This document shows positions 1 through 8,046 of a DNA stretch of 64,000 bases, piece after piece; within the stretch, counting starts at the first letter, position 1; the number at the start of each line of letters is the position of its first letter. The stretch lies in NCBI RefSeq assembly GCF_000383595.1, contig NZ_KB911581.1:6097519-6161518 (forward strand), given 5' to 3'. The DNA comes from Streptomyces bottropensis ATCC 25435 (lineage in GTDB: Bacteria > Actinomycetota > Actinomycetes > Streptomycetales > Streptomycetaceae). Position numbers and translations under genes: made by a program. The notes below the pieces were generated by a model that did not search any database, was not told the origin of the DNA, and saw only the letters and a program-made list of their open reading frames with translations.

Positions 1-1387
1 CGAGCCCGTCCACCACGACGGCCGTCCCCCCGTCCGTCCCGATCCGGAGCACCGCGCCGAGCCGTTCCTCGCTGACGTAGAGCCGGCCCTCCTCGTCGAG
101 GACCACGTCAGTGGGCTGGTCGAGACCCTCCGCGAGGACAGTCACCGAGTCGGGGCCGTCCTCGTCCCCGATGGCGAGGACCCGGCCCGCGCCCGTCTCC
201 GCGACCACGAGCGCACCGTCGGGCCGGACCGCGATGCCGAGGGGACGGTTCAGCCCCCGTGCCCGTTCCCGGACCTCCCCCGTGGTGGTGTCGTAGGTCC
301 GCACCGTGCCGAACTGTGAAGTGTGGTGCAGCAGTTCACCGTCGGCGGTGATGCCGTGGGCGAAGGGGAGCAGGAGGTGGGTCCGCACTCCGCCGGGCCC
401 CGCCTGCGGGGACGGGCCGAGCGGCTCGCCCTCGTCGGTGGTCGCCGGGCTCGCCAGGCGGTAGTGGTCGGCGGCGTGGACCGTACCGCCGAGGTCGACC
501 GTCACGCCGTAGGGGCCGTCGAAGCCGCGGCGCACGATCTCCCGGGTGCGGCCGTCGGGGTGCAGCTCCGTGATGCCGCCGCTGGCGTAGCTGGAGACGA
601 ACATGCGGTTCTCGGCGTCGAAGGCCGCGTTGTCGAGACCCCTCAGCCCGCTGGTGACGCGCGTGCGACTGCCGCCGCCGTGCAGGTCGACGCGGGTGAC
701 GATGCCCTCGACGCCCCGGGAGAGGACGTGCAGGACACCGCCCCGGTCGAAGCGGACGGCGACCGGCTCGTGCACGTCCTCGGCGACCACCTCGGGCGTC
801 CCGCCGTCCGGCGGGATCCGCCAGACCTGACCGGTGAGCATGTGCGGGTAGTACAGGTGTCCGTCCGGGCCGAGCTGCATCGCGTTGCCGAGGGCCAGAC
901 CGTCCGTGAGGACGACCGGGTCGCCGCCGTCCGGGAACAGCTCCATCAGCCGCCCGCCCGGCTTCATCTCGTTGACGAAGAGACGGTCGCCGACGCAGGT
1001 GATGCCGTTGGGGTTCGTGACGTCGTCGGAGACGAGGTGGTACTCCCCCGCCGGGCTTCGGCGCCACACCCGGCCCGGCACCAGATCGGCTATGTACATC
1101 GAGCCGTCGGCGCCGAAGGCGAGATCGTCCGGCGACTGCACCGGACCGTCCATCGGGACGACGACGTCCACGTCCCCCGTGGCCGGGTCGACGGCGCTGA
1201 TCTGCCCGGCGAGGAACTGCGCGACGTACAGCCGCCCGTCGGGACCGAAGGCGACGCCGTTGGAACCCCACAGCGGGTTGGGCGGGTTGAGCCGCCGCGC
1301 CCGCCACCGCGGGCCGGTGGTACGGAGCGCGCCACTCTCGTCGTACCGGTTGGGCCCCGCGCCCGGTTCCGTTCCCGGGGCCGTCAT
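1..1387 (-). CDS. SMP-30/gluconolactonase-like beta-propeller protein (partial, 3' end outside window)
   Basis: This is the N-terminal ~462 residues of a minus-strand gene that runs off the left edge. The ATG at 1387 follows an AGAAGGG ribosome site and lies 17 bases after the stop of the monooxygenase gene, so the two are probably cotranscribed. The protein is built of repeated blades of the type (S/N)xxxFGPDGxLYVAxxxxGxVxR, for example NGVAFGPDGRLYVAQ, PDDLAFGADGSMYIAD and TDVVLDEEGRLYVSEE. This is the SMP-30/gluconolactonase/LRE or NHL-like propeller pattern. No signal peptide is visible, so it is probably cytoplasmic. In this context a lactone hydrolase acting on the product of the neighbouring Baeyer-Villiger enzyme is attractive, but that is inference. 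A non-enzymatic NHL protein is the alternative. Confidence 0.8.
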   Translation of the reverse strand, partial: MTAPGTEPGAGPNRYDESGALRTTGPRWRARRLNPPNPLWGSNGVAFGPDGRLYVAQFLAGQISAVDPATGDVDVVVPMDGPVQSPDDLAFGADGSMYIADLVPGRVWRRSPAGEYHLVSDDVTNPNGITCVGDRLFVNEMKPGGRLMELFPDGGDPVVLTDGLALGNAMQLGPDGHLYYPHMLTGQVWRIPPDGGTPEVVAEDVHEPVAVRFDRGGVLHVLSRGVEGIVTRVDLHGGGSRTRVTSGLRGLDNAAFDAENRMFVSSYASGGITELHPDGRTREIVRRGFDGPYGVTVDLGGTVHAADHYRLASPATTDEGEPLGPSPQAGPGGVRTHLLLPFAHGITADGELLHHTSQFGTVRTYDTTTGEVRERARGLNRPLGIAVRPDGALVVAETGAGRVLAIGDEDGPDSVTVLAEGLDQPTDVVLDEEGRLYVSEERLGAVLRIGTDGGTAVVVDGL

Positions 1388-1404
1388 GTCCTCGTGCGCC
1401 CTTC

Positions 1405-3237
1405 TCATTCGGCACCCACGAGCACGTCGTCCATGCCACCGTCGGCGCGCCAGCGGCGGAGCAGTTCGTGGAAGGCGACCGGTCCGTCGCCGTAGGACTC
1501 GCTGCGCCGGCGGGGCCGGCCCTCGTTGTTGTAGTAGCCGGGGGTGCACTCCGCCTGGAACCGGTACAGGTCGGCGGCCTTCTCGCGGAGGGTGGCGACC
1601 CAGGCGGTCTCGGCCTCGGCGGTCGGTTCGACGTACCGGGCTCCGCGCCTGCGGGCCTCGGCGACGACCTCGCCGACGTGGATCGACTGCTGGTCGAGGA
1701 TGTGGACGTAGTTGACGGCGCTGGCGTTCTGCAGGGGGCCGAGCTGGAAGAGGTTGGGGAAGCCGTGGCTGTAGAAGCCGTGGAGGGTCCTGGGCCCGGC
1801 CGTCGCCCAGGTCTCCAGCAGACCGACGCCGCCTCGGCCGTAGGCCGGGAGCCGGCCGGACAGCAGGCCCGAGACACCGACCTCGAAACCGGTGGCGAAG
1901 ATGACGCAGTCCACCTCGTACTCGACGCCGCCGACCACCACGGCCCGTTCGGTGATCCGCTCGACCCCGTGGGTGTCGGCCGTGTCGACGAGGGTGACGT
2001 TGGGCCGGTTGAAGGTCTGCAGGTACTGGTCGCTGAAGGTGGGCCGCTTGCACATGTAGCGGTACCAGGGCTTCAGCTTCTCGGCGGTCTCCGGGTCCTC
2101 GACGATCGCCGCCACGCGGTCGCGCAGCTCGTTCATCTTCTGGAAGTCGGCGATCTCGTACGCCCGTTCACGCTCGTCCGCCGGTACGTCCGCGTAGGCC
2201 TCGGTCGGGATGAGCTTCTCCTGGAGGCGGGCACTGCTGGTCCAGCCGTCGTTCACCAGGTCCGTCCCGGCCCGGACGCCGGTGACGGTCCTGAGGAAGT
2301 TGTCCCTGCGCCGCCCCTGCCAGCCGGGGGTGAGCGTCTTCGCCCACTCCGGGTCCGTGGGACGGTTGCCGCGTACGTCGACCGTGGAGGGGGTGCGCTG
2401 GAAGACGTACACGTGCGCCGCGTCGGCCCCGAGGTGGGGGACGATCTGGATGGCCGTGGCGCCGGTGCCGATGACGGCCACCCGCTTGTCGGCGAGCCCG
2501 GTCAGGCCGCCGTTCGCGTCGCCGCCGGTGTAGCCGTAGTCCCAGCGGCTGGTGTGGAAGGTGTGGCCCTGGAAGGTCTCGATGCCGGGGATGCCGGGCA
2601 GCTTCGGCTGGCTGAGCGTGCCGCTGGAGACGACGACATGGCGGGCCCGGACGCGGTCGCCGCGGTCGGTGGCGACGATCCACTCCAACTCGGTGTCGTC
2701 CCAGCGCAGTTCGGTGGCGACCGTCTGGAAGCAGGCGTCGCGGTAGAGGTCGAAGTGGCGGCCGATGGCGCGGGTGTGCTGCCTGATCTCCTCGCCCGGC
2801 GCGTACTTCCACCGCGGGACGTAGCCCAGCTCCTCGAGCAGCGGCAGATAGATGTACGACTCGATGTCGCAGTGGATGCCGGGGTAGCGGTTCCAGTACC
2901 AGGTGCCGCCGAAGTCACCGCCCTTCTCGATGATCCGGATCGACTCGACGCCCGCCTGCCTCAGCCGGGCGCCGGCGAGCAGCCCGCCGAAGCCGCCGCC
3001 GACGACGACCGCCTCGACCCGGTCGTGCAGCGGCTCACGGGTGAACTCCTCGTCGGCGTACGGATCGTCGTCGTAGGAGACGAACTCGCCCGCGATCCGC
3101 TGGTACTGCGCGCCGCCGTCGGGCCGGATGCGGCGTTCGCGCTCGGCCCGATAGCGGGCGCGCAGGGCTTCGGGGTCGAAGCCCAGCACCCGCGGGTCGA
3201 GGGAGAGGGGGTCGGACGGGCTGTGGGGGGTGGACAT
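1405..3237 (-). CDS. Type I Baeyer-Villiger / flavin-containing monooxygenase
   Basis: A 610-residue FAD- and NADPH-dependent monooxygenase. The FAD Rossmann motif VVVGGGFGGLLAG lies near residue 55 and the second dinucleotide fold VAVIGTGATAIQIVP near residue 235. Between them is FQGHTFHTSRWD, which matches the Baeyer-Villiger fingerprint FxGxxxHxxxW(P/D). The length and the ~50-residue N-terminal extension fit the longer cyclohexanone/steroid/macrocyclic ketone class. The enzyme would insert oxygen next to a ketone to make an ester or lactone. The start at 3237 is preceded by GAGAGGA; the frame stays open further upstream but with no coding character. Its substrate cannot be read from sequence. 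It lies downstream of a P450 system and directly upstream of the SMP-30-like gene. Confidence 0.92.
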   Translation of the reverse strand: MSTPHSPSDPLSLDPRVLGFDPEALRARYRAERERRIRPDGGAQYQRIAGEFVSYDDDPYADEEFTREPLHDRVEAVVVGGGFGGLLAGARLRQAGVESIRIIEKGGDFGGTWYWNRYPGIHCDIESYIYLPLLEELGYVPRWKYAPGEEIRQHTRAIGRHFDLYRDACFQTVATELRWDDTELEWIVATDRGDRVRARHVVVSSGTLSQPKLPGIPGIETFQGHTFHTSRWDYGYTGGDANGGLTGLADKRVAVIGTGATAIQIVPHLGADAAHVYVFQRTPSTVDVRGNRPTDPEWAKTLTPGWQGRRRDNFLRTVTGVRAGTDLVNDGWTSSARLQEKLIPTEAYADVPADERERAYEIADFQKMNELRDRVAAIVEDPETAEKLKPWYRYMCKRPTFSDQYLQTFNRPNVTLVDTADTHGVERITERAVVVGGVEYEVDCVIFATGFEVGVSGLLSGRLPAYGRGGVGLLETWATAGPRTLHGFYSHGFPNLFQLGPLQNASAVNYVHILDQQSIHVGEVVAEARRRGARYVEPTAEAETAWVATLREKAADLYRFQAECTPGYYNNEGRPRRRSESYGDGPVAFHELLRRWRADGGMDDVLVGAE

Positions 3238-3342
3238 CGGTGTCCTCTCTGCGGTCCTGGTAGGTCTGGTGTCGGTGCGCGTCGCCGCGGTGGGGCGGGC
3301 GGACGGAGGTCTCGGGCCGGTCGGTGGTGCCGGGGCCGGGCG

Positions 3343-3412
3343 GGCCGTCCGCCGTCGACGAGAAGGTCCGTGCCGTTGATGTAACGCGCTTCGGGGCCGG
3401 CTGGGAATGCCG
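3343..3412 (-). pseudogene. C-terminal remnant of a short-chain dehydrogenase
   Basis: Between the ferredoxin reductase and the monooxygenase there is a 230-bp gap. Read on the minus strand it encodes AAFPAGPEARYINGTDLLV followed by DGGRP. This is the standard last strand of a classical SDR (the YINGTxLxVDGG motif that closes the NAD-binding fold). No Rossmann or YxxxK part precedes it, because the reductase gene ends ~56 bases upstream, and the frame does not stop normally. I read it as the tail of a deleted alcohol dehydrogenase gene that once sat in the operon. An SDR would be the logical step between P450 hydroxylation and Baeyer-Villiger oxidation. Confidence 0.72.
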
Positions 3413-3467
3413 CGGAACCGGCCGTCTGCGCCGGTACGGCCCGTGCCGCCGGCCTCCGGTGACGGCG

Positions 3468-4664
3468 TCACGCCTTCGGTGGAGCCGCCGCGGCCGGACG
3501 CTCGTCGGGCAGCGCCGTGTGCCACGGCGCGCCGGAGGCGACGGCCTGCCGCCACCGCCGGATCGCCTTGGGCGGCATGCCGACCGCGAGGGCGCCGGTG
3601 ACCCGGTCGCCGGTGCGGTAGACGACCACGAACCGCCGTTCGGCCAGATCCCCTTCCACGACCGCGACCTCGTCGTGGCCGCGCGGACGGCCGTAGGCCT
3701 GGACCTTCATGTCGTACTGGTCGGACCAGAAGTACGGCACCGGCGCGAACGGCCGGCGCTCCTCGGGCCGGAGCAGGTTGCGGGCGACCGCCATGCCCTG
3801 CTCGGCGGCGTTCGTACGGTGTTCGACGCGCATCGAGGTGCCGAACAGCGGGTTGTGCCAGCGGGCCACGTCACCGGCCGCGTACACGTTCGGCGCGGCC
3901 TCGCAGTACCGGTCGCACAGCACGCCGTCGCCGACGGCCAGGCCGCTGTCCGCGAGCCACTCGGTGTTCGGCAGCGAGCCGATCGCGACCAGCACCTCGT
4001 CGGCCTCGACCGTCGCGCCGTCCGCGAGCCGCACCCCGTCCTCGGTCACCTCGGTGACGGTGACCGAGGTGCGCAGGTCCACGCCGTGGTCGAGGTGGGC
4101 CCGGGACAGCACCGCGCCGACCTGCCCGCCGACCGCGTGCGCCAGCGGCACCGGCGCCGGTTCCAGCAGGGTGACCTTCGCGCCGAGCCGCCCGGCGACG
4201 GCGGCGGCCTCCGCGCCGAGGAACCCGGCGCCGACCACGACCAGCCGCGTCCCCGGTGTCAGTCGCTCCCGCAGGGCCAGCGCGTCGTCCAGGGTGCGCA
4301 GCACGTGCGCACCCGCACCGGGCAGCCGCCGCGGGCGTACGCCGGTGGCGATGACCAGAGCGTCGTACGGCACCGCGTCGCCGCCGGCGAGCCGTACCCG
4401 GCGCCGCTCCAGGTCGAGGCCTGTCGCGGCGGTCCCGAGGCGCAGGTCCAGGTCGAGCCCGTCGAGGTGGGCCGGGGTGCGCAGGGCCAGCCGGTCGGTG
4501 TCCCACTCCGCCGCGAGGAGCTGTTTGGACAACGGGGGCCGGTCGTAGGGGGCATGGGGTTCGTCGCCGACGAGGGTGAGCGTGCCGTCGTAGCCCTCGC
4601 GGCGCAGCGTCTCGGCCACCGCGAGCCCGGCGGCCGAGGCGCCGACGACCACCGTCCGCCTCAC
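3468..4664 (-). CDS. FAD-dependent NAD(P)H:ferredoxin reductase
   Basis: A 398-residue pyridine nucleotide-disulfide-type flavoprotein that should pass electrons from NAD(P)H to the ferredoxin encoded just upstream, and so to the P450. The N-terminus carries the FAD motif VVVGASAAGLAVAETLRREG, the middle the NAD motif VVVGAGFLGAEAAAVAGRLG, and the C-terminal part the FAD-contacting YAAGDVARW. YDRPPLSK near residue 45 is typical of the PdR/ArR/BphA4 class. The GTG start at 4664 overlaps the ferredoxin stop (GTGA), so the two are translationally coupled. The frame is open further upstream but this start gives the proper N-terminal beta strand. Confidence 0.9.
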   Translation of the reverse strand: MRRTVVVGASAAGLAVAETLRREGYDGTLTLVGDEPHAPYDRPPLSKQLLAAEWDTDRLALRTPAHLDGLDLDLRLGTAATGLDLERRRVRLAGGDAVPYDALVIATGVRPRRLPGAGAHVLRTLDDALALRERLTPGTRLVVVGAGFLGAEAAAVAGRLGAKVTLLEPAPVPLAHAVGGQVGAVLSRAHLDHGVDLRTSVTVTEVTEDGVRLADGATVEADEVLVAIGSLPNTEWLADSGLAVGDGVLCDRYCEAAPNVYAAGDVARWHNPLFGTSMRVEHRTNAAEQGMAVARNLLRPEERRPFAPVPYFWSDQYDMKVQAYGRPRGHDEVAVVEGDLAERRFVVVYRTGDRVTGALAVGMPPKAIRRWRQAVASGAPWHTALPDERPAAAAPPKA

Positions 4665-4858
4665 CGGTCCACCAGGCGGAGGGCGGCAGCGGGGCAGATG
4701 GCGACGGCCTCCCGCACGCCGTCCATGAGGTCGTCGCCGGGGTGCTCCACCAGCAGGATCGCGACACCGTCGTCCTCCCGCTGGTCGAACACCTCGGGGG
4801 AGGCCATCACGCACTGGCCGGAGGCCACGCACTTGGGCTCGTCGAGTTCCACACGCAT
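4661..4858 (-). CDS. [3Fe-4S] ferredoxin (P450 redox partner)
   Basis: A 65-residue small acidic ferredoxin with the pattern C-x5-C (CVASGQC at residues 10-16) and a third cysteine in ICPAAAL near residue 55. This is the three-cysteine arrangement of the [3Fe-4S] ferredoxins that sit next to Streptomyces P450s. The start MRVELDEPKC is preceded by GAGGAGCGACC. It begins 44 bases after the P450 stop and its stop codon overlaps the reductase start, which makes a complete P450 electron-transfer chain in the order P450, ferredoxin, reductase. Confidence 0.93.
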   Translation of the reverse strand: MRVELDEPKCVASGQCVMASPEVFDQREDDGVAILLVEHPGDDLMDGVREAVAICPAAALRLVDR

Positions 4859-4902
4859 GGGTCGCTCCTCTGGTTCCGGTGCTGGTGCGGGCATGGGGGG
4901 TG

Positions 4903-6144
4903 TCACCAGGCGACCGGCAGACACGTCACGCCGTACGTGGTGCCGGTGTGGTTGAAGGCCAGCCGCTCGATCGGGGCGGCCGGGCGGAGGGTGGGGATCC
5001 GGCGGTAGAGCGTGCCGTAGACGACCTGGAGTTCGAGGCGGGCCAGGTTCTGGCCGAGGCACTGGTGGGGGCCGTAGCCGAAGGCGTTGTGCTGACGGGC
5101 GGGGCGGGCGAGGTCGAGCAGTTCGGCCTCGGGGAAGGCGGCCGGGTCCCAGTTGGCGGTCTGGAGGTCGAAGAGGAGGCCGTCGCCCTTGCGGATGACC
5201 TGGCCGCCGATCTCGATGTCGTCCTTGGCGACCCGGCGCAGTCCCGAGTGGACGATGGACAGATAGCGCAGCAGCTCGTCGACGGCGCCCGCGACGACCT
5301 TCGGGTCCTCGGTGTCCCGCAGCACCGCCAGCTGGTCCGGGTGCTCGAACAGGGCGAGCGTGCCGAGGCTGATCATCGTGGCCGTGGTCTCGTGGCCGGC
5401 GATCAGCATGGCCACGCCCATGCTGACGGCCTCCTGATGGGTCATCTCCCCCGCCGTGACGCGGGCGCCCATCTCGGGCAGCACGTCGTCGCCCGGCTGT
5501 TCGAGCTTGGTGCGGAACAGGGCGTCCAGATAGCCGCCGAGGGCACGGCTGGACTCCTGGGCCTCCTCGGCGGTGAGGGAGTTGTCGAGGACGCGGTTGC
5601 TGTTCTCCTGGAAGAAGTGGTGGTCCTCGTACGGCACGCCGAGCAGTTCGGCGATGACCAGTGAGGGCACCGGCAGGGCCAGGGCGGTGAGCAGGTCGGC
5701 CGGGTTGGGGCCGGCGAGCATGGCGTCGATCAGGTCGTCGACGATCTTCTGCACGGCCGGGCGCATCGCCTCGACCCGCTTGACCAGGAAGGGCGCGTTG
5801 ACCGAGCGGCGCAGTCGGGTGTGTTCCGGTGCGTCCGTGTTGGTGATCAGCTTCGGGGTGTGCGGGGCGATCGCCGCCCGGTGGGCGTTGACGTGGGGGA
5901 AGTCCGGCTCGTGGTCGTCGTTGCTGACACGCGGGTCCGTGAGCAGGGTTCGCTGGTCGGCGTGGCGGGTGATCAGCCACGGAGTGCTGCCGTTCCAGAT
6001 CCGCACCCGGGTGATCGGCCGGTCGCCGCGCAGCCCGGCCGCTGCCGGGGGCGGTGCGAGGGGGCAGGCCGACGCCCTCGCCATCGGGTGGTCGGGGAGC
6101 TGCCCGTGCGGGCCGGACGCGGCGTCGGTCAGTGTGTCGGCCAT
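4903..6144 (-). CDS. Cytochrome P450 (CYP105-like)
   Basis: A 413-residue soluble cytochrome P450. The I-helix oxygen-activation motif AGHETT, the K-helix ELLR (ExxR) and the heme-ligand loop FGYGPHQCLGQ, with its cysteine near residue 359, are all intact, so it should be active. The sequence style (FPHVNAHR, DAPEHTRLRR, LNTANWDP-like loop) resembles the CYP105 group of actinomycete hydroxylases. It heads the ferredoxin/reductase operon. The start at 6144 follows GAGGAGA with good spacing. The substrate is unknown. The presence of a Baeyer-Villiger enzyme downstream suggests a ring ketone, steroid-like or terpenoid compound, but that is inference. Confidence 0.95.
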   Translation of the reverse strand: MADTLTDAASGPHGQLPDHPMARASACPLAPPPAAAGLRGDRPITRVRIWNGSTPWLITRHADQRTLLTDPRVSNDDHEPDFPHVNAHRAAIAPHTPKLITNTDAPEHTRLRRSVNAPFLVKRVEAMRPAVQKIVDDLIDAMLAGPNPADLLTALALPVPSLVIAELLGVPYEDHHFFQENSNRVLDNSLTAEEAQESSRALGGYLDALFRTKLEQPGDDVLPEMGARVTAGEMTHQEAVSMGVAMLIAGHETTATMISLGTLALFEHPDQLAVLRDTEDPKVVAGAVDELLRYLSIVHSGLRRVAKDDIEIGGQVIRKGDGLLFDLQTANWDPAAFPEAELLDLARPARQHNAFGYGPHQCLGQNLARLELQVVYGTLYRRIPTLRPAAPIERLAFNHTGTTYGVTCLPVAW

Positions 6145-6509
6145 GGACTCTCCTCGGTGGTGGGGGCTGGCGGTGGGGCGGAGCGCCGGGGATGCTTCGA
6201 GGCCTCGATGAGCACATGCAAACAGAGTGGTCTGACGACTCGCCGCCAGTTGCCTGACAGGAAGCTGACGTGACCCGGATCACATCGCGGCGCCGCGCCG
6301 GGGACCGTAAGGACCCGGGGTGTGACTCCAAGCAGCTTGTCCCGTAGCGCAGTTGACGTACACGCGGAGAGCGGGGCGCGTCTGCCCGGAACGCGGAAGG
6401 GCGACGCCGGAGAGGTCCGGCGCCGCCCTGGTGGCGATGGGGTGGGGTGTCGGGTCTACCGACGCGATGAGGGTGCGTTTGCTGCTCGGGATGCCCATGA
6501 AGGCTTCGT
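6145..6509. other. 365-bp gap upstream of the P450 operon and downstream of the response regulator gene
   Basis: No convincing gene is seen on either strand. The stretch must hold the promoter of the P450 operon (right to left) and, at 6399-6428, a hairpin that fits as terminator for the response regulator gene. Short open frames here lack ribosome sites and recognisable residues. Confidence 0.5.
6399..6428 (-). terminator. Hairpin terminator after the orphan response regulator
   Basis: A 13-base stem (one mismatch) around the loop GAGG, arms GGGCGACGCCGGA and TCCGGCGCCGCCC. It starts about 80 bases past the stop codon at 6510. No T-run follows, which is usual for Streptomyces hairpin terminators. 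Confidence 0.55.
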
Positions 6510-7232
6510 TCAGCGCTCCTGGCCATGCGCGTCGCCCAGCCAGTAACCGAAGCCCCGGCGGGTGTGGATCAGGGGCGGGGCCGTCCGGTCGACCTTGCGA
6601 CGGAGGCGGGAGACGAGCTGCTCGATGGCGTTGTCGCCGCGGAAGTCGCCCCACACATAGCGGCCGATCTGCTCCTTCGACAGCACGGTGTGGGCGTTCA
6701 CCAGGAGGTGGCGCAGCAGACGGTACTCCGCCGGGGTGAGGTTCAACGCCCGCCCCGCGCGCAGGGCCTGGCAGGCCGGATCGTTCAGGACCAGGTCGCC
6801 GTACGACAGTTCACCGTCCCGGCGGACGGGTTCGCGGCCACGCAACAGGACTTGGGCACGGGCCAGCACCTCGGCGATACGGAAGGGTTTGGTGACGTAG
6901 TCCTGTTCCCCCAGACCGACTTCGGGGAGAAGTCTGCCGAGGGAGTCGTACTGCGTCAGGAACAGCACGGGTGGGCGGTGGGCGACGGGGCGGCGTTCCC
7001 TGCCGAGGCCCTCCAGGTCCGGAAGCGCCAGGTCGAGCACGACGAGGTCGAAGCGCCCGCCGTTGAGCCGGTGCACGGCATCGGTGCCGGTGTCCGCCGT
7101 GTGGATCCGGTATCCCGCCAACTCCAGTGTCGTGGAGAGGAGTTCGGCCGCGTCCGGGTCGTGCGTGACGACGAGGACGTGCTGGCCTGCGCCTCGGGGG
7201 AGCGACGGTTTGTCACTGGGACTGCCGTGCAT
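6510..7232 (-). CDS. Orphan OmpR/PhoB-type response regulator
   Basis: A ~240-residue receiver plus winged-helix DNA-binding protein. The receiver has the phospho-acceptor strand LVVLDLALPDLEG and the lysine loop DYVTKPF. The usual acidic pair near the N-terminus is only HD (LVVTHDPDA), and alpha-4/beta-5 is divergent (QYDSLGRLLPEVGLGEQ). The output domain is intact: LTPAEYRLLRHLLVNAHTVLS, then RRGFGYWLG. The start at 7232 is used here; an in-frame ATG at 7244 is possible. No histidine kinase gene is adjacent, so the partner is unknown, and the altered acidic pocket makes atypical or phosphorylation-independent control plausible. Confidence 0.87.
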   Translation of the reverse strand: MHGSPSDKPSLPRGAGQHVLVVTHDPDAAELLSTTLELAGYRIHTADTGTDAVHRLNGGRFDLVVLDLALPDLEGLGRERRPVAHRPPVLFLTQYDSLGRLLPEVGLGEQDYVTKPFRIAEVLARAQVLLRGREPVRRDGELSYGDLVLNDPACQALRAGRALNLTPAEYRLLRHLLVNAHTVLSKEQIGRYVWGDFRGDNAIEQLVSRLRRKVDRTAPPLIHTRRGFGYWLGDAHGQER

Positions 7233-7396
7233 GGTTAAGACCATCCGTGTCGGGCTCTTTCGCGGGGAAGGGATGCTTCGGTAGGCGTACATCGGGAGGG
7301 GCGCTTCGAGAGCGGGCGCTTCGGGAGGGGCGATCGCCTGCTCGCCGTCCGCCTGCTCGCCTCTTCGCCGCCAGGGTGTCGCTGTGCGGGGGGAGC

Positions 7397-7464
7397 GCTG
7401 TTCGTCGTGACCGTTCGGGCGGAGCGTTGTCCGTCGTGGCTGTTCGTCGTGGCCGTTCGTGCGG
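7397..7464. repeat. Two-copy 26-bp direct repeat in the gap between response regulator and MarR genes
   Basis: GCTGTTCGTCGTG(A/G)CCGTTCG(G/T)GCGG occurs at 7397-7422 and again at 7439-7464, with a related shorter unit between them. The surrounding 7245-7500 stretch is repetitive and I see no gene in it. Confidence 0.6.
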
Positions 7465-7500
7465 TCCCCACGGCCACTTGGGCACGGAGGGCGAGGCAGG

Positions 7501-8046
7501 TCACCGTGACACGGCCCGGGAATCACCTGCGGCGGAGGCCGGTGATCCCGTGCCGGGGCCCTGGCCCGCGTCGACGGGGTGGGTCAGGAACGCGTCGACC
7601 AGGCGGTTGACGAGTGCGGCGAGTTGACGGATCCGGTCCGGGGGCCAGTCGGCGAGTGCCAGACACATGCCGATCGCGCCGGCCTCGCGAATCCGGTCGA
7701 CGGCCTGCCGGCCGGTGGGGGTCAGGCGGACGCGCAGGGCGCGACGGTCGCCGGGGTCGGCCACACGGGTCAGGTGGCCGGACCTTTCCAACCGCTGTAC
7801 CTGGCGGGTGACATGGGGGGCCTCGACGTCGAGGCGGTCCGCCGGCTCCCCCGGGCGCAGCGGTTCGAAGTCGGCCACCTGTCGCAGGAGGGAGACGGCG
7901 GCCCGGTCCAGCGGCACTCCGGCGAGGGCCATCAGTCGCTCGTGCCGGCGGGCCCTGGTGCTCAGATAGGTGATCCGGGTCAGAGCCCGTTCGATGTCGA
8001 TCACTTCCGGGGAGGCGGAACCGGCCGTCGGCGGCGATGAGGACAT
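7501..8046 (-). CDS. MarR-family transcriptional regulator
   Basis: A 181-residue winged-helix regulator. The DNA-binding core runs from about residue 45 to 135: a helix-turn-helix ending HVTRQVQRLERSGHLTR and the wing DPGDRRALRVRLTPTGRQ (the DxRxxxxxLT signature). The start MSSSPPTAG at 8046 is used because an upstream-extended frame would run through the operator repeats. It is divergent from the SDR gene at 8466, and the intergenic region carries three near-identical inverted-repeat sites beginning 22 bases from the start codon, so autorepression and control of the SDR are likely. The inducer is unknown. Confidence 0.9.
   Translation of the reverse strand: MSSSPPTAGSASPEVIDIERALTRITYLSTRARRHERLMALAGVPLDRAAVSLLRQVADFEPLRPGEPADRLDVEAPHVTRQVQRLERSGHLTRVADPGDRRALRVRLTPTGRQAVDRIREAGAIGMCLALADWPPDRIRQLAALVNRLVDAFLTHPVDAGQGPGTGSPASAAGDSRAVSR

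Noticed and set aside
6280..6509. Short open frames between the P450 and response regulator genes, including one reading MGIPSSKRTLIAS
   Set aside because: No ribosome site, no recognisable family and overlap with the terminator hairpin.
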